DNA from: Erigeron canadensis | Taxonomy: Eukaryota; Streptophyta; Magnoliopsida; Asterales; Asteraceae | Assembly: GCF_010389155.1 (NCBI RefSeq) | Contig: NC_057766.1 | Coordinates: forward strand, 1,116,001 to 1,180,000 | DNA: 64,000 bases | Direction of reading: 5' to 3' | Part shown: in pieces, positions 47,759 through 59,138 of the stretch | How positions within the stretch are numbered: the stretch's first letter is position 1 | How the letters are laid out: the number at the start of each line of letters is the position of its first letter | Notes under the pieces: model-generated | Databases searched by the model: none | Told to the model about the DNA's origin: nothing | What the model saw: the letters and a program-made list of their open reading frames with translations, nothing else | Position numbers and translations under genes: made by a program

Positions 47759-49567
47759 TTAAATATAAAGGCTTACATTTGGCAACTTTTGAGATGGGAC
47801 AACAATGAGTGGTTTTTGTTTCTTTAATGTAATGCTAAGTTTTTCAGAAATGTCATATTTTTCACCCTTAGGCAAGCTCCAGTTGAATGAATGCAGGAGG
47901 GAAGCCAATATATATTTGTTCATTTTATCTGCCAAAGGAATACCTGGACAGACTCTTCTCCCTGACCCAAATGGAAGGAACTTTAAATTGTTTCCATTCA
48001 AATCGAATTTGTATGTCTTGTCCTCTCTAGTTAAGAATCTATCCGGGTTGAATTCCAACGGATTGTCCCAATATCGGGGATCCCTATGTATTCCCCACGT
48101 GTTCAAGAAAACGGTACAGCCCTTAGGGATGGTGTATCCACCTATAATGCAATCTTTGTTAGGCGACCGTGGATTTAGAAATGGGGCAATAGGGTGTAAC
48201 CGGAACGTTTCCTTGATGGTTGCATCTAGGTATTCTAGTCTTCCAAGATGTGATTCTTCAACAATGTTATCGACTCCAACAACTTGTGCTAGTTCTTCTT
48301 GAACCTTTTTCATTACCTTATGATTTTCTATAATCTCTGTCATTGCCCATTCGACCAATGTTGTCACTGTTTCAGTCCCACCTATCATAATGTTCTGGTG
48401 AAAAAAGTTTAAACCAATTGTCACTATATAAGTCAAAAAAATAAAGATTTCAAAGATTATTGGGTTGTATTTCATAAATTCAAATCAGTAGTATTGTAAA
48501 CTAAGGGGTTTACAGATTTCAAAGGATTTTGATAAAAGGAATTTGGAATTTGTTATGTTAACCTAAGGAATTTGGAATAGTTTATGATGAACGATAAAGC
48601 GTACCAGCATAAGTCCCTTCATTTGGGTGACATTAATCTGTTTCTGTTCAGTGAGCTCTATCAGGACCTCTAAAAAATCTTTCTTATTGACTCCCTGCTG
48701 ATCATGCCCAACTCCTTTATTATCAAACTTCTTGAACTTGGATTCGGTTCGTTCCTCAATCATCCTTGTGAAAAACCGATCCAACTTCTTATGTTGCTGA
48801 TTCGATTCTCGTTCAATACCCTGTATATCAAACCAAGCAAGGCTAGGAAAGAAATCAGACACATTCGGCTTACCAAAAAGCTCAAAAATCTTTGAAGCTA
48901 AAACCTTCAACTCGGCCATACGTTTGACATCTTTTGCCCCATTATTAGACGCGTTTCCTCCAACCATGCTCGTTATAACGTTATAAACCGTCGTAAAAGC
49001 AATCTCCCCAATATCAACTTTCGTCCCGATTTTAGTAAAAACATTATTGATAGTTTTCCTAACTTCATCTCTTCTAAAACAACTACAAGCTTCAAGATTC
49101 TTGTTACTCAACACTTCATGAACAAATATCTTCCTAAGATTACGCCAATAAGTGTTGTTAGAAAATCCAATATCTTGGCCACCATAAGTGATTATTGAAC
49201 CCGCTACTGTTATTTTCGTGTTGGCAAAAGTCTCGTCTTCATCACGAACAACTTCTTTTACTAGGTCTAGTGTGCTTATGACTATATGAACTTTTTTACC
49301 CACATCAAATTTGAAAATGGGACCGTAACTTTTCGTCATGGTGGTGAACTGTTTATGCAATTCAGGGCCTAGAAATGGAAGGTACCCTACGATTGGCAAC
49401 GAACGAGGACCCGGTGGGAATGACGGCGAGGAGCTCGAAAGCGTGGTGATTTTGTACCATAAAATGGCTAGCAATATGGTAACAAATGCCATGATGATTA
49501 GCTCGATGTTGTTGTAATTACTGATAACTTCCCATGACCATGACCCATTGTAGTTTAAATATGCCAT
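47759..49567 (-). CDS. Cytochrome P450, CYP706-like
   Basis: Exon 1 (49567-48605, 321 codons) and exon 2 (48394-47759) join in phase 0 across a 210-bp intron (donor GTACGC) to 532 residues. The protein has an N-terminal membrane anchor (LIIMAFVTILLAILW), the proline-rich hinge PPGPRSLPIVG, I-helix GGTET (326-330), ExxR ETFR (383-386), PERF-type NPDRF and the haem loop FGSGRRVCPG with Cys470. YGGQDIGFS, WRNLRKIFVHEVLS and the phrase DFFPSLAWFDIQGIER point to the CYP706 family, ER-bound monooxygenases of terpenoid or phenolic metabolism; the substrate is unknown. Position 331 is Val where many P450s have Thr or Ser after GGTET. A TATATATA box lies at 49611-49618. Confidence 0.88.
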
Positions 49568-49610
49568 ATTTTAGAAATGATGATAGATGTGATGGAAATT
49601 TTATTGTGAG

Positions 49611-49618
49611 TATATATA
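49611..49618 (-). promoter_or_regulatory. TATA box of the P450 gene
   Basis: TATATATA 44 bp upstream of the ATG. The short distance would give a very short leader, so transcription may start further up. Confidence 0.35.
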
Positions 49619-49763
49619 CAGAAGCTAGATGTGATGGAAATTTTATTTTTTGTAGTTTTGTTCTTGACTTTGTAATGAGGTGTCATTGGGATGTCTTCAA
49701 TTCTCTCTTCATCAATTAGCCATTGTTGTTTTGATTGCCGGCTTTGTGACGTTTATCTATACA

Positions 49764-50050
49764 TCTATACATACTTATAAAAATTATAGCATCTTTTAAT
49801 TTTAAAAATGTTAGAAAGTTACATTAGCCTATGACAGAATTACCCCTCTTTTTATTTAATTCACCACCCTTAATGAAATAAATTACACCACTAATCCGTC
49901 AACTTTTAAAATAACTACACTAACCATAAAACTATTAATTACATTTGCATGAATAGCCTACATTACTCGTAGTCGCCATCACTCGTCGTCGTCACTCATC
50001 ACCACCACATTGTCGTCACTACCGCCGCATAGCACGGACACCATGCTAGT
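49764..50050 (+). mobile_element. Non-autonomous Helitron, CTAGT family
   Basis: Starts TCTATACATACTTATAAAAA, contains CGTCGTCGTCACTCATCACC, and ends GCCGCATAGCACGGACACCA, TGCTAGT|TTTT. 5' TC, GC-rich 3' region and CTAGT before T fit a Helitron. Similar to 58880-59138. Confidence 0.55.
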
Positions 50051-50121
50051 TTTTCTAATATATATTCGTGTATGATTAAGCCAATTTATATTACCTCATA
50101 GATGACTAGTTACTCTGTTTA

Positions 50122-50565
50122 TCTACACTATTTAATAAAACAATATTTTTTTCCTTTAAACTTTCTATATTTTAAAAACCAAAAATACTCTTTCCTTTAT
50201 TCACTAATTCAAACATTTTCTTCTAATATACCTATAATACCCTTAATAAGATAATTTACAATATAGACATCAATGAAAACTTGGTCAATTGTTTGATAAA
50301 GGTTAAGATATTGTTTATTTGAAAGAGTTTGTATAAAAGAAACTTTGTTATACCATCCAGCCTAAGTATTTTTTTTTGTTCCATAACTAACTTCTATATT
50401 GATAATGTTGTAAAATTTGTGTATTTGACACGTGTTTAAAATCTAGTTACTTTTACATTCAACACCATCGTCGCTCCCATCACCGTCCCCACTGCCACTA
50501 TCACCACCACCACCTCCGCTATCACTACCCTCACTGTCTCTGCATTGTGCGAACATAAGTATAGT
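50122..50565 (+). mobile_element. Non-autonomous Helitron, related copy
   Basis: Starts TCTACACTATTTAATAAAAC, nearly the same as the start at 58880. The 3' region (CACTGCCACTATCACCACC, then CTGCATTGTGCGAACATAAG) aligns with the family but ends in ATAGT, not CTAGT. An internal stretch is unlike the relatives and may be an insertion. Confidence 0.45.
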
Positions 50566-50956
50566 TTAATTTTAGTTAAGAAAGAGGATGGTGGCGTATA
50601 TGGTGAAAATACTTGGTAGGTTCCAAATTCGATACTTATGAGCAGCAAGAATATTCTCTTGGGTGGCTACGGAAGTTTTGCGGGACGATTTCAAACGGCA
50701 TACATAGTACCCGATGGTCACCCCAGGATAATTAATATTAATCTAATACAAAACAATTCATTGGGATATATTCTTTTAGATCTTGTAGTTCCACGTTAAG
50801 AAAATTAATATTAATCTAGCTAAGCCTCAATTATCTTAAGAGATGAATTTATATCATTGAGAAATTGTAACCGGAGTTTTGCAAGTCATTGCGATGAGAT
50901 GAGATGTTAGATATAATATAAGGGCAAATTTAATTTACAAAATCTGTTTACAACAC

Positions 50957-51479
50957 ACTAGATTAAAACCCACACGTTGTGCGAGGTTAACCGAAAACAT
51001 GAATAAAAAATATAACAATTGATAGTTACATTATTATTCATAACTTATGATAGAAACTGTCAGATTACGACTGTTTCAAACAATAAAATTATAGTTTATG
51101 AATTTATGCGTTAAGTATGTAAAAGCATGAACAATAAGGGAAAAGTGAATATTAATAAAAAGAAAATTTTGACATGTATACATATCCATAAATCTAAATT
51201 TATATATTATAGATATAATGATAGAATAGTTTGACTCAAGTCTTCAGATGCACTCAACTTCATTGATACAAATATTTTCTTACTTTTTATTTTTTATTTT
51301 ATTTTTATTATTAATTAATGATGATTAGGATTAATGATTAGGAATAATTTAAATGACATAAGGATGCTTAAAATTATAAAATTAATGCAAAAATGACACA
51401 TCATTAAAAATCCTACATGACATCTACTCATAATTGTCAACTAAGCAAAAACATATCCTCTCTTAGTTATATAAAGAGA
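50957..51479 (-). mobile_element. Candidate Helitron, different subfamily
   Basis: Minus-strand 3' end: hairpin CCTCGCACAACGTGTGGG, seven nucleotides, then CTAGT (50961-50957). Possible 5' end TCTCTTTATATAACTAAG from 51479. No gene inside. Confidence 0.45.
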
Positions 51480-51971
51480 TAAATTTATCAAAAGAATTGA
51501 AATTTGAAAGAATTATGATTGTTTTATAAAATGGTACTCGTATAATAAAACCCTCATTGATAAGTTTATAATTTAATTTTTTTTTTGTTAAACAACTCCT
51601 AAAGAATGTATATAAGGTATATTTATAACTATGTACTTTCATAAAATTAAAAAAAATCAGTAACCTGCATTTAGATTTTATTTCAAAAAGAAAGTCAAAA
51701 GTCATAACTTGGAGTTATTAGACACTACCATAGCCGTTAAACTCGTATGAGTTAAGTCAAAATAAAGTAAAAACGAGTCGACTCAGTGGGTAACTCGGAT
51801 TTGCTCCCGGCTCATAGCATGACTAATTTTTTGTATTGAAAGTCGGTCCGAGTCATAGGTCACAAAAAAAATTTATAATTCTTTTTAATTTGTAATTTTT
51901 TTAAAATTTATTTTTAACTTAATATATAACTCTAATACTATATTTTTACAATAAATACTTATATATAGTCC

Positions 51972-52010
<39 letters not shown>

Positions 52011-52582
52011 AAATATCTTGATTATTATAATTCGAGTAATCTTTATATTAAATAAAAAAGGATTGTGAATTTGTGATGACATAAGATTTTTAAAAATTGT
52101 GTACTTTTATGCATCTTTTTAATTATTTATGACATCATCATATTAATTTTAAAATATCCTTCCTTTTATAAATATATCTCGTTAATATAAATTTTTATTA
52201 AATGTTCACACTATTATGTTAGTTTTTAATCACATTAATTTTTCGTTATAATAGGCAGAAAACTATAGTGTCTTTTTGGATAGGTTTTACTTTTTTGTTT
52301 TTACCACACGTATGTGTTTCAACATCTGTCCACAGCTGCACATGTTCTGTTTTCCTTTAGTTTCATTATCCACATAATAACTTATCATAACCTTTTAATT
52401 TATTTAACGTTGTTATTATACATTTTAATATGATAATATATTTTAAAACTATCCAGATATAATTCAGTTAATTTGTAAAGCGTTTATAAGTTAACTCGGG
52501 TTGAATTTGGGTTGATTAGCTAGTGAGTTAAAAATCAGGATTTCGTGTCGAGATAAAGACAACGAGCCACCAACTATGGACC
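51480..52582. other. AT-rich non-coding DNA
   Basis: Contains an (AT)n microsatellite at about 51973-52006. No gene is seen. Confidence 0.5.
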
Positions 52583-53455
52583 CTACTACTTAGAGGTGCA
52601 ACTTTCGGTTAACCAGTTAGGTTATTTATATATAATAACCGAAATCGGTTTTTTTTTTTTTAAAAATAACCAGTTTCGGTTAACCTATACCGGTTTGTGT
52701 TTGGAAAAAACCTTAACCGGTGTAATCGGTTTCGGTTAATAATAACCGGTTAACCGATACCGGTTAACCTATTTCCAGTTTTTTTTAACCGGACACATCA
52801 TACAAATGATTCAAAAAAGTTAAGTTATTAAAGTCTTACCTTGGAACCCATCTCTACCGACTTCCAATCCATCCCTATTAAAAAAAACACTCCTGCGAGT
52901 TTTGTCACATGGATTTAACAGATCAAATCAAATCCCATCAATTTCTGGTTCTATTATCTGAATCTTCATCGGGGGTTCTTGGTCCTCGTCGTCAACAAAT
53001 CAAATCAAATCAAACAAGATCACACACCAGGAAAAAACCCAAACGGGTAAACTTGAAGATGGAGAAGAAGTTGAATGGGATTTTTGTGGGGTTTTTTTGT
53101 GTCATTGATTGAATGGGGAAGAAAAAGTCTAGAAAAGGAGTTTAAGGAATTAAGGCAGCGGTGGGTGTAATGAAAAAGGTATGAGATTGGCTAGTGTTAA
53201 TCAGTATATATATATTATTTGTGTATGTATGGTAGGTTAACCGATTAACCGTTTTTTTAAAAAAAAAATTAACCGATTACCGGTTAACTGGTTATGATTG
53301 GTTTCTGTTTTCAAAATGTCAAATCGATTCCTAATTGTCGGTTTTTCCTAACCTATAATCGATTATTACTGTATCGGTTACTAACCGGTTACAGTTATAG
53401 GTTAACTTTCGAATCGGTTCCGTTAATCGGTTTTTTTTACACCTCTACTACTACT
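52583..53455. mobile_element. Non-autonomous hAT element with perfect 8-bp target duplication
   Basis: Element 52591-53447 (857 bp). Terminal inverted repeats TAGAGGTGCAA and TAGAGGTGTAA (minus strand), flanked by CTACTACT on both sides (52583-52590 and 53448-53455). Both subterminal regions are dense in AACCGGTT-like words (GGTTAACCG, ACCGGTTAA), probable transposase-binding sites. The middle (52910-53170) has a 67-codon ORF without a recognised domain. Confidence 0.9.
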
Positions 53456-54027
53456 AAAGTCCTAAAGCTAAAAGTGCTAGTACATGTCAAATATAGGGTG
53501 GGCCGGATAACTTGTATGGGCCCAAATGCGTTTATTTCATAAAGCCGAAGCATACTTATAATGTGATGTGGGCCAGTGAATATCGCAATTAACATTAGCG
53601 AATTTTGTGGATAGGCGGCATGGTCCATCACTCCATCCTACTCTTAAAAATAACATCATCAAATCTCGAGAGTAGCGACTATCATTTTCAACAAGGGAGG
53701 CCTAGACGTGTACAAACCCAACTCCTGGGACATAATTTTTGAGGAGACATAAATTTTTAAATTTTTTTTTGATATATATACACTATATATAAAATGTATA
53801 ATATGTTAAAAGATATGTTAAAAGTTATTGAATCTTATTTACGATCAACAATGTCTCAAAAAAGACTTAGTGGATTGTTCATCATAGCTATGAGAACGAA
53901 ATCTTAGAGAACATAAATTGTGAAGAGCTTATTATAGGAGAGCTTCATAGATCATCGGGTAGATAAGTAACGATTATGGTATGTAATTCTAAAATTATGA
54001 TCTTATTATGCATATATACCTTATTAG
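53456..54027. other. Non-coding DNA
   Basis: No gene or clear element is visible. Confidence 0.4.
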
Positions 54028-55047
54028 CCAAAGTACTTTTTTCGTCCCTGTGGTTTTTCGAATAAGCATTTTTCATCCTCGTCGTTAATATTTGGCTAAA
54101 ATTGTCTCTATGATTTGCATTTCGTCCCTGCCATCATAACTTTGTCGTTAACCCCCTCACATGCAAGTCACGTGAGGGGCATTTTTGTCTTTTCATAGAG
54201 TTAAGTGCAAAAATCGTCCCTGTGGTTTATTGTTATTGCATTTTTCGTCCTTGCCGTTAACAATTCCAGGAAAAAATTTAAAAAAAAACAAAACAAACAA
54301 AAATTACCGTCCCAATTTAATCCAAACAAAACAAAAACTTATATACCTACATTTGAGGATATGCTCAATCACTTTCAAATGCAAACACGTACATACAATG
54401 TTTTAAATACCGGTAATATACCCGTAATACCGGTATCGGAGGGTACCCGGGTACAACTATTCTGATATTTTCGGTATTACCGTTCTGTTACTTCCGGTAT
54501 TCACATTTTTTATTTTTTGAATTTTTTTAAAAATTATTTTTATAATACTTTAATGTTATTTTTTTGTAATTTGTGAACTTTCTTGTATTTTGATATAAAG
54601 TGCCTATTTGGGTTTTTTTTTCCGAGTGAATTTTAATTATATTTTGACTATTTTCGTTAAATTGTACTCGTAGTAAGTTTTATAACATTTTTAAAATAAT
54701 ATAAATTAAATTAAATTAGTTGTACCGGCCGGTATTAAATTAGATCCTTATATGTAGGTGTATATATAGGTTTTTGATTTGAGTTTGTTTTGGTTTTTGA
54801 TTAAATTTTTGTTTGGAGGTTTGTTAAATTCAAGGATGAAAAATGTAAAAACGACAAACCATAAGGACAAATTTTGCACTTAACCATACGGATAAATTGG
54901 TGAAAAGACATCACGTGCAAGGCACGTGAGGGGGTTAACGGATCCAAGGACGAAATGCAAACCACAGGGTCGATTTGAGCCAAAAGTTAACGGCGAGGAT
55001 GTAAAGTGCTTATTCGAAAAACTACAAGGACGAAAAAAGTACTTTGG
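54028..55047. mobile_element. Long-TIR transposon with an element nested inside
   Basis: Arms of about 240 bp (54028-54265 and about 54817-55047) are imperfect inverted copies, both beginning CCAAAGTACTTTTTTCGTCC and containing GTTAACCCCCTCAC and a CACGTGA core. Such long arms suggest a Mutator-like non-autonomous element. I could not fix a target duplication. Between the arms, 54405-54745 has mirrored TACCGGTA words (AATACCGGTAATA, TACCGGCCGGTA) that look like another hAT inserted in it. No coding gene. Confidence 0.65.
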
Positions 55048-56891
55048 TCTACCTTTTTGTTATAATGTTAGTTATCGTTTATAAAAAAAAGGTAATTTAT
55101 ATATTTGAATCTGGTTAAAGTTAGGAGCATAATTTTCTTTGTTCGCCCGGGGAGTTAAAATTTTCAGGACCACCACTAAATTTTCCAGCTTGGTTAAAAA
55201 TCCCAATGAAAAGCTCCACAATCTAGCGATTAGCAACCAATTTTCAACTAGCTTATACTTATTAAACATATTAATATTTATTAAAAAAATAATTCATTTT
55301 CACACTAAATCTAATATAAAGTTTTAGGGTCATCATTGCAATAGCTAAAAAAGATAATGTTATCGTAGTTATATAAAATTTCATTTCCACTAAATCTAGT
55401 ATAAATCTGTGACTTCTATTTATCAAATAAAATTCCCTATGGTAAAACTGTGATATTGGATTGTCGACCTTGATCCCACTCACGTCTCACGGTCAACTAC
55501 ACTACAATTAAATTAGAAAAATGTGCGACTTGAACCCCCGAAATTTGTTGCGTGTTTCTCACCATTACGCTATTATTAAAGGAAGTACGCTGATTAGTAT
55601 TTTTAGTGATGATCGGTTGTTAGAACTAGCATGTACGTCGATGATCAGTTTTATTGTATGTGAAGGTCATCTAAGGGTGTTGTTAATAAAAAAATGGAAA
55701 ATAGAAAAAGGAGTTCAAAACATAATTTTCTCAAAAAATCTTCCTATCCAAACACGAAACACTGTTTTCAATTTTTTTTTATGAGAAATTAAAAAACATT
55801 TTTTTTTTATTGTTTTATACTTTTCATTTTTCAGGATTTGGAAAACCTCAAATTATTTTTCATTTTTTGGTTTTGGACGCATTTTTAAAATTTTAATTTG
55901 TTGCAAAAGATGAAAAACTCTTTTTATTTTTCTAGAAAATTAAAAATTAAAAACTAAAAAATATTTTGTACCACAAAACACGCCTTTAAAAGTCTAAGAA
56001 GGCTTGATCTTAGCCGACCATGGTTCCAAACTAACTGAACATAAACAAACAACAAAGTATTAGTCATGATAATGAATTAGTCCTAACAAAGAATCATTAT
56101 TAAAGCCATTTATAGTAAGCAACGGATCTCCGTAACCGCTTAAAATCAAACAACCAGTGGATCGTTATAGTACTCTCTCATTCCATTTTAATTATTATTT
56201 GGATGAAGCTTCTTAATTAATCACTTGTTTAGTTTTATACATCAAAATTAAAATGTGTCTACTACTTTAATTAGTGGATGAACATGCAATTAGCTTTGCT
56301 CGTTTTCTTATTGAATGTTTATAAAACACTAAATCTTCTACTGTGTGTGTTAAACTCTTAATTTATTACATAGATGTAGACTTTTTGAGAAGTTTGATCA
56401 AAACATGTAAAGTTTAATTACACTATCATGCATATGTTCCATTTATAATTAAACTCGGTTTAACAAACAACAATAACAACACCCAAACCCCGTTACATAA
56501 ATTTATTTTTTACACTTTCATATATCAACAAACAAGCTCGTAATATCACATGATGACAATGTTAGATAATATAGATTAGTATACTTGACTCCTTCCAATG
56601 TTGGAAAATAACATAGTCCAATAGCAAGAGTTTAACCTAATCACAATATTCTATTGATCTATATTAAGATTATCCCATTCACTAAATAACAAATTCAAGA
56701 CAAAGAACATGATCCGGCAGGCAAGATAGCATCTTATAATCAAGGAATATATGTCAACTATGAAATACGAGTAGCATCTTAATCTCCAAGACTTTGTTGC
56801 TAATATATGATATTATATATTTATTCACTAATAACATTATATATATCATGTTACATCTAGAAGTATACATATACTTGCTAATAATAGGTTA
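55048..56891. other. Non-coding DNA upstream of the BAHD gene
   Basis: AT-rich; 55690-55990 has repeated TTTTCT/AGAAAA words and ends in ACCACAAAACACGCC, suggesting a decayed MITE. An 87-codon ORF at 55521-55784 has no recognised domain. Confidence 0.35.
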
Positions 56892-56899
56892 TATATAAA
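56892..56899 (+). promoter_or_regulatory. TATA box of the BAHD gene
   Basis: TATATAAA 56 bp before the ATG, with a pyrimidine-rich stretch (CTTCCCTCTCTATATTTTC) between that could contain the transcription start. Confidence 0.5.
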
Positions 56900-56954
56900 C
56901 ATTTAACAATCTTCCCTCTCTATATTTTCAATATACTTGTAATAATTTGATAAA

Positions 56955-58544
56955 ATGAAAGTTGAGATCATTTCAAAAGAGAACATCAAACCATCTTCCC
57001 CAACACCATGCCACTTGAAAACTTACAACTTTTCCATGCTAGATCAGTTTATTCCTAATGTATATGCACCCCTTCTCTTTTACTACCCTAATGATCACGA
57101 CGGTAACAATGGTATTTCCCGAGCTCTCGAAAGATCGATAGCTCTAAAGAAATCTTTATCCAACACCTTGACTCAGTTCTACCCACTTGCCGGAACAATC
57201 AACAAGAATCAACTTTCTATCGATTGTAACGACGTTGGTGCCAACTTTGTTTGTGCTTTGGTCAATCGTCGTCTTGATGAGTTTCTAAGCTATCCTGACT
57301 ATCGGCAAATCAATCATTTTCTTCCTTTTGAGCCTAGTTTGGATGGGTCAACTCCAAGTGATCATGTACTAAATGTTCAGGTAAACATTTTTGAATGTGG
57401 TGGAATAGTTATTGGCTTTTGTGTTTCGCACAAGATCTTTGATGGGGCCGGTTTCTCAACTTTTCTTAAAGGATGGACAAACATGGCTTGTGGAGCTAAA
57501 GAAGTTGTGTGTCCAAATCTAAATGTATCATCTCTTTTTCCTGCAAAGGAATTGTTGAATGGTGGTAGATATATTATTGCAAATTATGGGTCATTTTTAA
57601 GAAAAGGTAACTTTAGTACAAAAAGATTTGTATTTGATTCTCAAGCCATAGCCTTACTGAAAACTGAGGCAGCTAAAAACGGCGTACACCATCCATCAAG
57701 AGTAGACGTGGTATCTGCTTTCGTATGGAAGTGTGCTATGGCAGCGTCTAAAGAAGCCCGTGGTGTTAAAAAACCATCACTTTTCGTCCACACAGTGAAT
57801 CTTCGTAGAAAGCTTTCAACAAAGTTGTCAAAAGACCTTCTCGGAAACCTTATTTGGTTCTCATATGCTTTGTGCCCAACTAACTATGAGCCCACGTTGC
57901 ACGGTTTGGTCAATAAGGTACGCCAAAGTATCTCAAAAATCAATAATGAGTTTGTGGATCAAGTACAAGGCGATGAAGGGCATGTTGCATTGGTGAAGTC
58001 TCTTAAAGAAATGGAAGAAATTGGTACTAATGAGACTACTGATTGCTATTATGTCACAAGTATGTGCAAGATGGGTTTCAATGAAACTAATTTTGGTTGG
58101 GGGAAGCCGAGTTGGGTCACTAGTAATATATGCAACGATATCCCGGTTTTCATGAATCTTATATGTTTAATGGACACCAAGTACGGTACAGGGGGAATAG
58201 AAGTTTGGGTAAATATCGACGACGAAGAAATGAAGATTCTGCAAGGCAACCCGGAGCTACTATCATATGCTTCCCTAGATCCAAGTCCTCTCGAACGACA
58301 ACTACATATAACTAGCAATTTTGCTCCCCATTTCACTACAAGAAACATGGATAAATGGGACGGGCGGAAACCATATGATCAAGTGCTCAAAAATCCAGGC
58401 CAAATAGCATCTGGCATGGTTTTGGAACGTTTTGCGTTCCATCCTAAACACGGGGTTGCCAAACACATTTGGGCCATACAAAAACCGTACCAAATAATGT
58501 TCAGCACCGCGTTTAGGAAGGCCTTACGATTTTGTCCCAAATAG
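56955..58544 (+). CDS. BAHD acyltransferase with a C-terminal extension
   Basis: A single exon of 529 residues. BAHD enzymes transfer acyl groups from CoA to alcohols or amines of specialised metabolites in the cytosol. The catalytic HxxxD is HKIFD (159-163). The structural DFGWG motif is present as NFGWG (379-383), with Asn for Asp. The style (SHKIFDGAGFSTFLKGW, PSRVDVVSAFVWKCAM) resembles the vinorine-synthase-like clade. The family usually ends about 50-60 residues after DFGWG, around LLSYASLDPSP (residue 445). Here about 84 further residues follow (NMDKWDGRKPYDQVLKNP, LERFAFHPKHG), which I do not recognise. Either the stop was lost or sequence was added. The single-exon structure is normal for many BAHD genes. 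Confidence 0.88.
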   Translation: MKVEIISKENIKPSSPTPCHLKTYNFSMLDQFIPNVYAPLLFYYPNDHDGNNGISRALERSIALKKSLSNTLTQFYPLAGTINKNQLSIDCNDVGANFVCALVNRRLDEFLSYPDYRQINHFLPFEPSLDGSTPSDHVLNVQVNIFECGGIVIGFCVSHKIFDGAGFSTFLKGWTNMACGAKEVVCPNLNVSSLFPAKELLNGGRYIIANYGSFLRKGNFSTKRFVFDSQAIALLKTEAAKNGVHHPSRVDVVSAFVWKCAMAASKEARGVKKPSLFVHTVNLRRKLSTKLSKDLLGNLIWFSYALCPTNYEPTLHGLVNKVRQSISKINNEFVDQVQGDEGHVALVKSLKEMEEIGTNETTDCYYVTSMCKMGFNETNFGWGKPSWVTSNICNDIPVFMNLICLMDTKYGTGGIEVWVNIDDEEMKILQGNPELLSYASLDPSPLERQLHITSNFAPHFTTRNMDKWDGRKPYDQVLKNPGQIASGMVLERFAFHPKHGVAKHIWAIQKPYQIMFSTAFRKALRFCPK

Positions 58545-58879
58545 TGAGTATTTGGCACACTAAATTGTATTCCCTTTCTGTTTTAGTGCATATACAGATA
58601 TACTGTCTATAAATCCTTGTTACAAGGTCAAATGATTAAGGCAGGTATGAATTTTGTATGTATGAATACAAATTGGTTGTGTGGCCGGATTGAATTTCAT
58701 CGGATCCATGGATAGAATTTGAGATTTTTTTTTTTGAACGGCATAGAATTTGAGTTATCGACTTATTGAACTTCATCAAATCCATGGATTTTGCTGTTGA
58801 TTCATTCTTATATACTCCGTAAACTGTATGTTTGTATATTCACAAATCACAAGTACATTGATTTATCTACGTATCTATA
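58545..58879. other. BAHD 3' flank
   Basis: Contains a short near-duplicate: ATAGAATTTGAG at about 58709 and about 58742, and CATGGAT repeated at 58706 and 58783. No gene. Confidence 0.35.
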
Positions 58880-59138
58880 TCTATACTATCTAATAAAACA
58901 AATCCCCCTATCAATTATTTCCGTTTTTGAAATATGTACCTTATTTGACCTTATACATTTTTTATTCCCATAATACTCTTTCCATCCTAAAATTAAGCAC
59001 GCTAGCTGCAACCAGTGTCCCTCTTTTGTAACCCGCAATTTTGTTAACTCTAATATGAAAATTACTACCATCAACCGCTGTCACTTCCAATCACCGCCGC
59101 AGTATACCGTCGCTGCATCGCACGGATATCCATCTAGT
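58880..59138 (+). mobile_element. Non-autonomous Helitron, CTAGT family
   Basis: Starts TCTATACTATCTAATAAAAC, ends GTCGCTGCATCGCACGGATA, TCCATCTAGT|TTTT (CTAGT at 59134-59138). Inserted after A and before T, as Helitrons do. 259 bp, no gene. Confidence 0.6.

Noticed and set aside
47759..58544. Biosynthetic gene cluster made of the P450 and the BAHD gene
   Set aside because: Only two such genes, 7 kb apart and separated by many transposons, with no third enzyme or shared promoter motif. Neighbourhood alone is not evidence.
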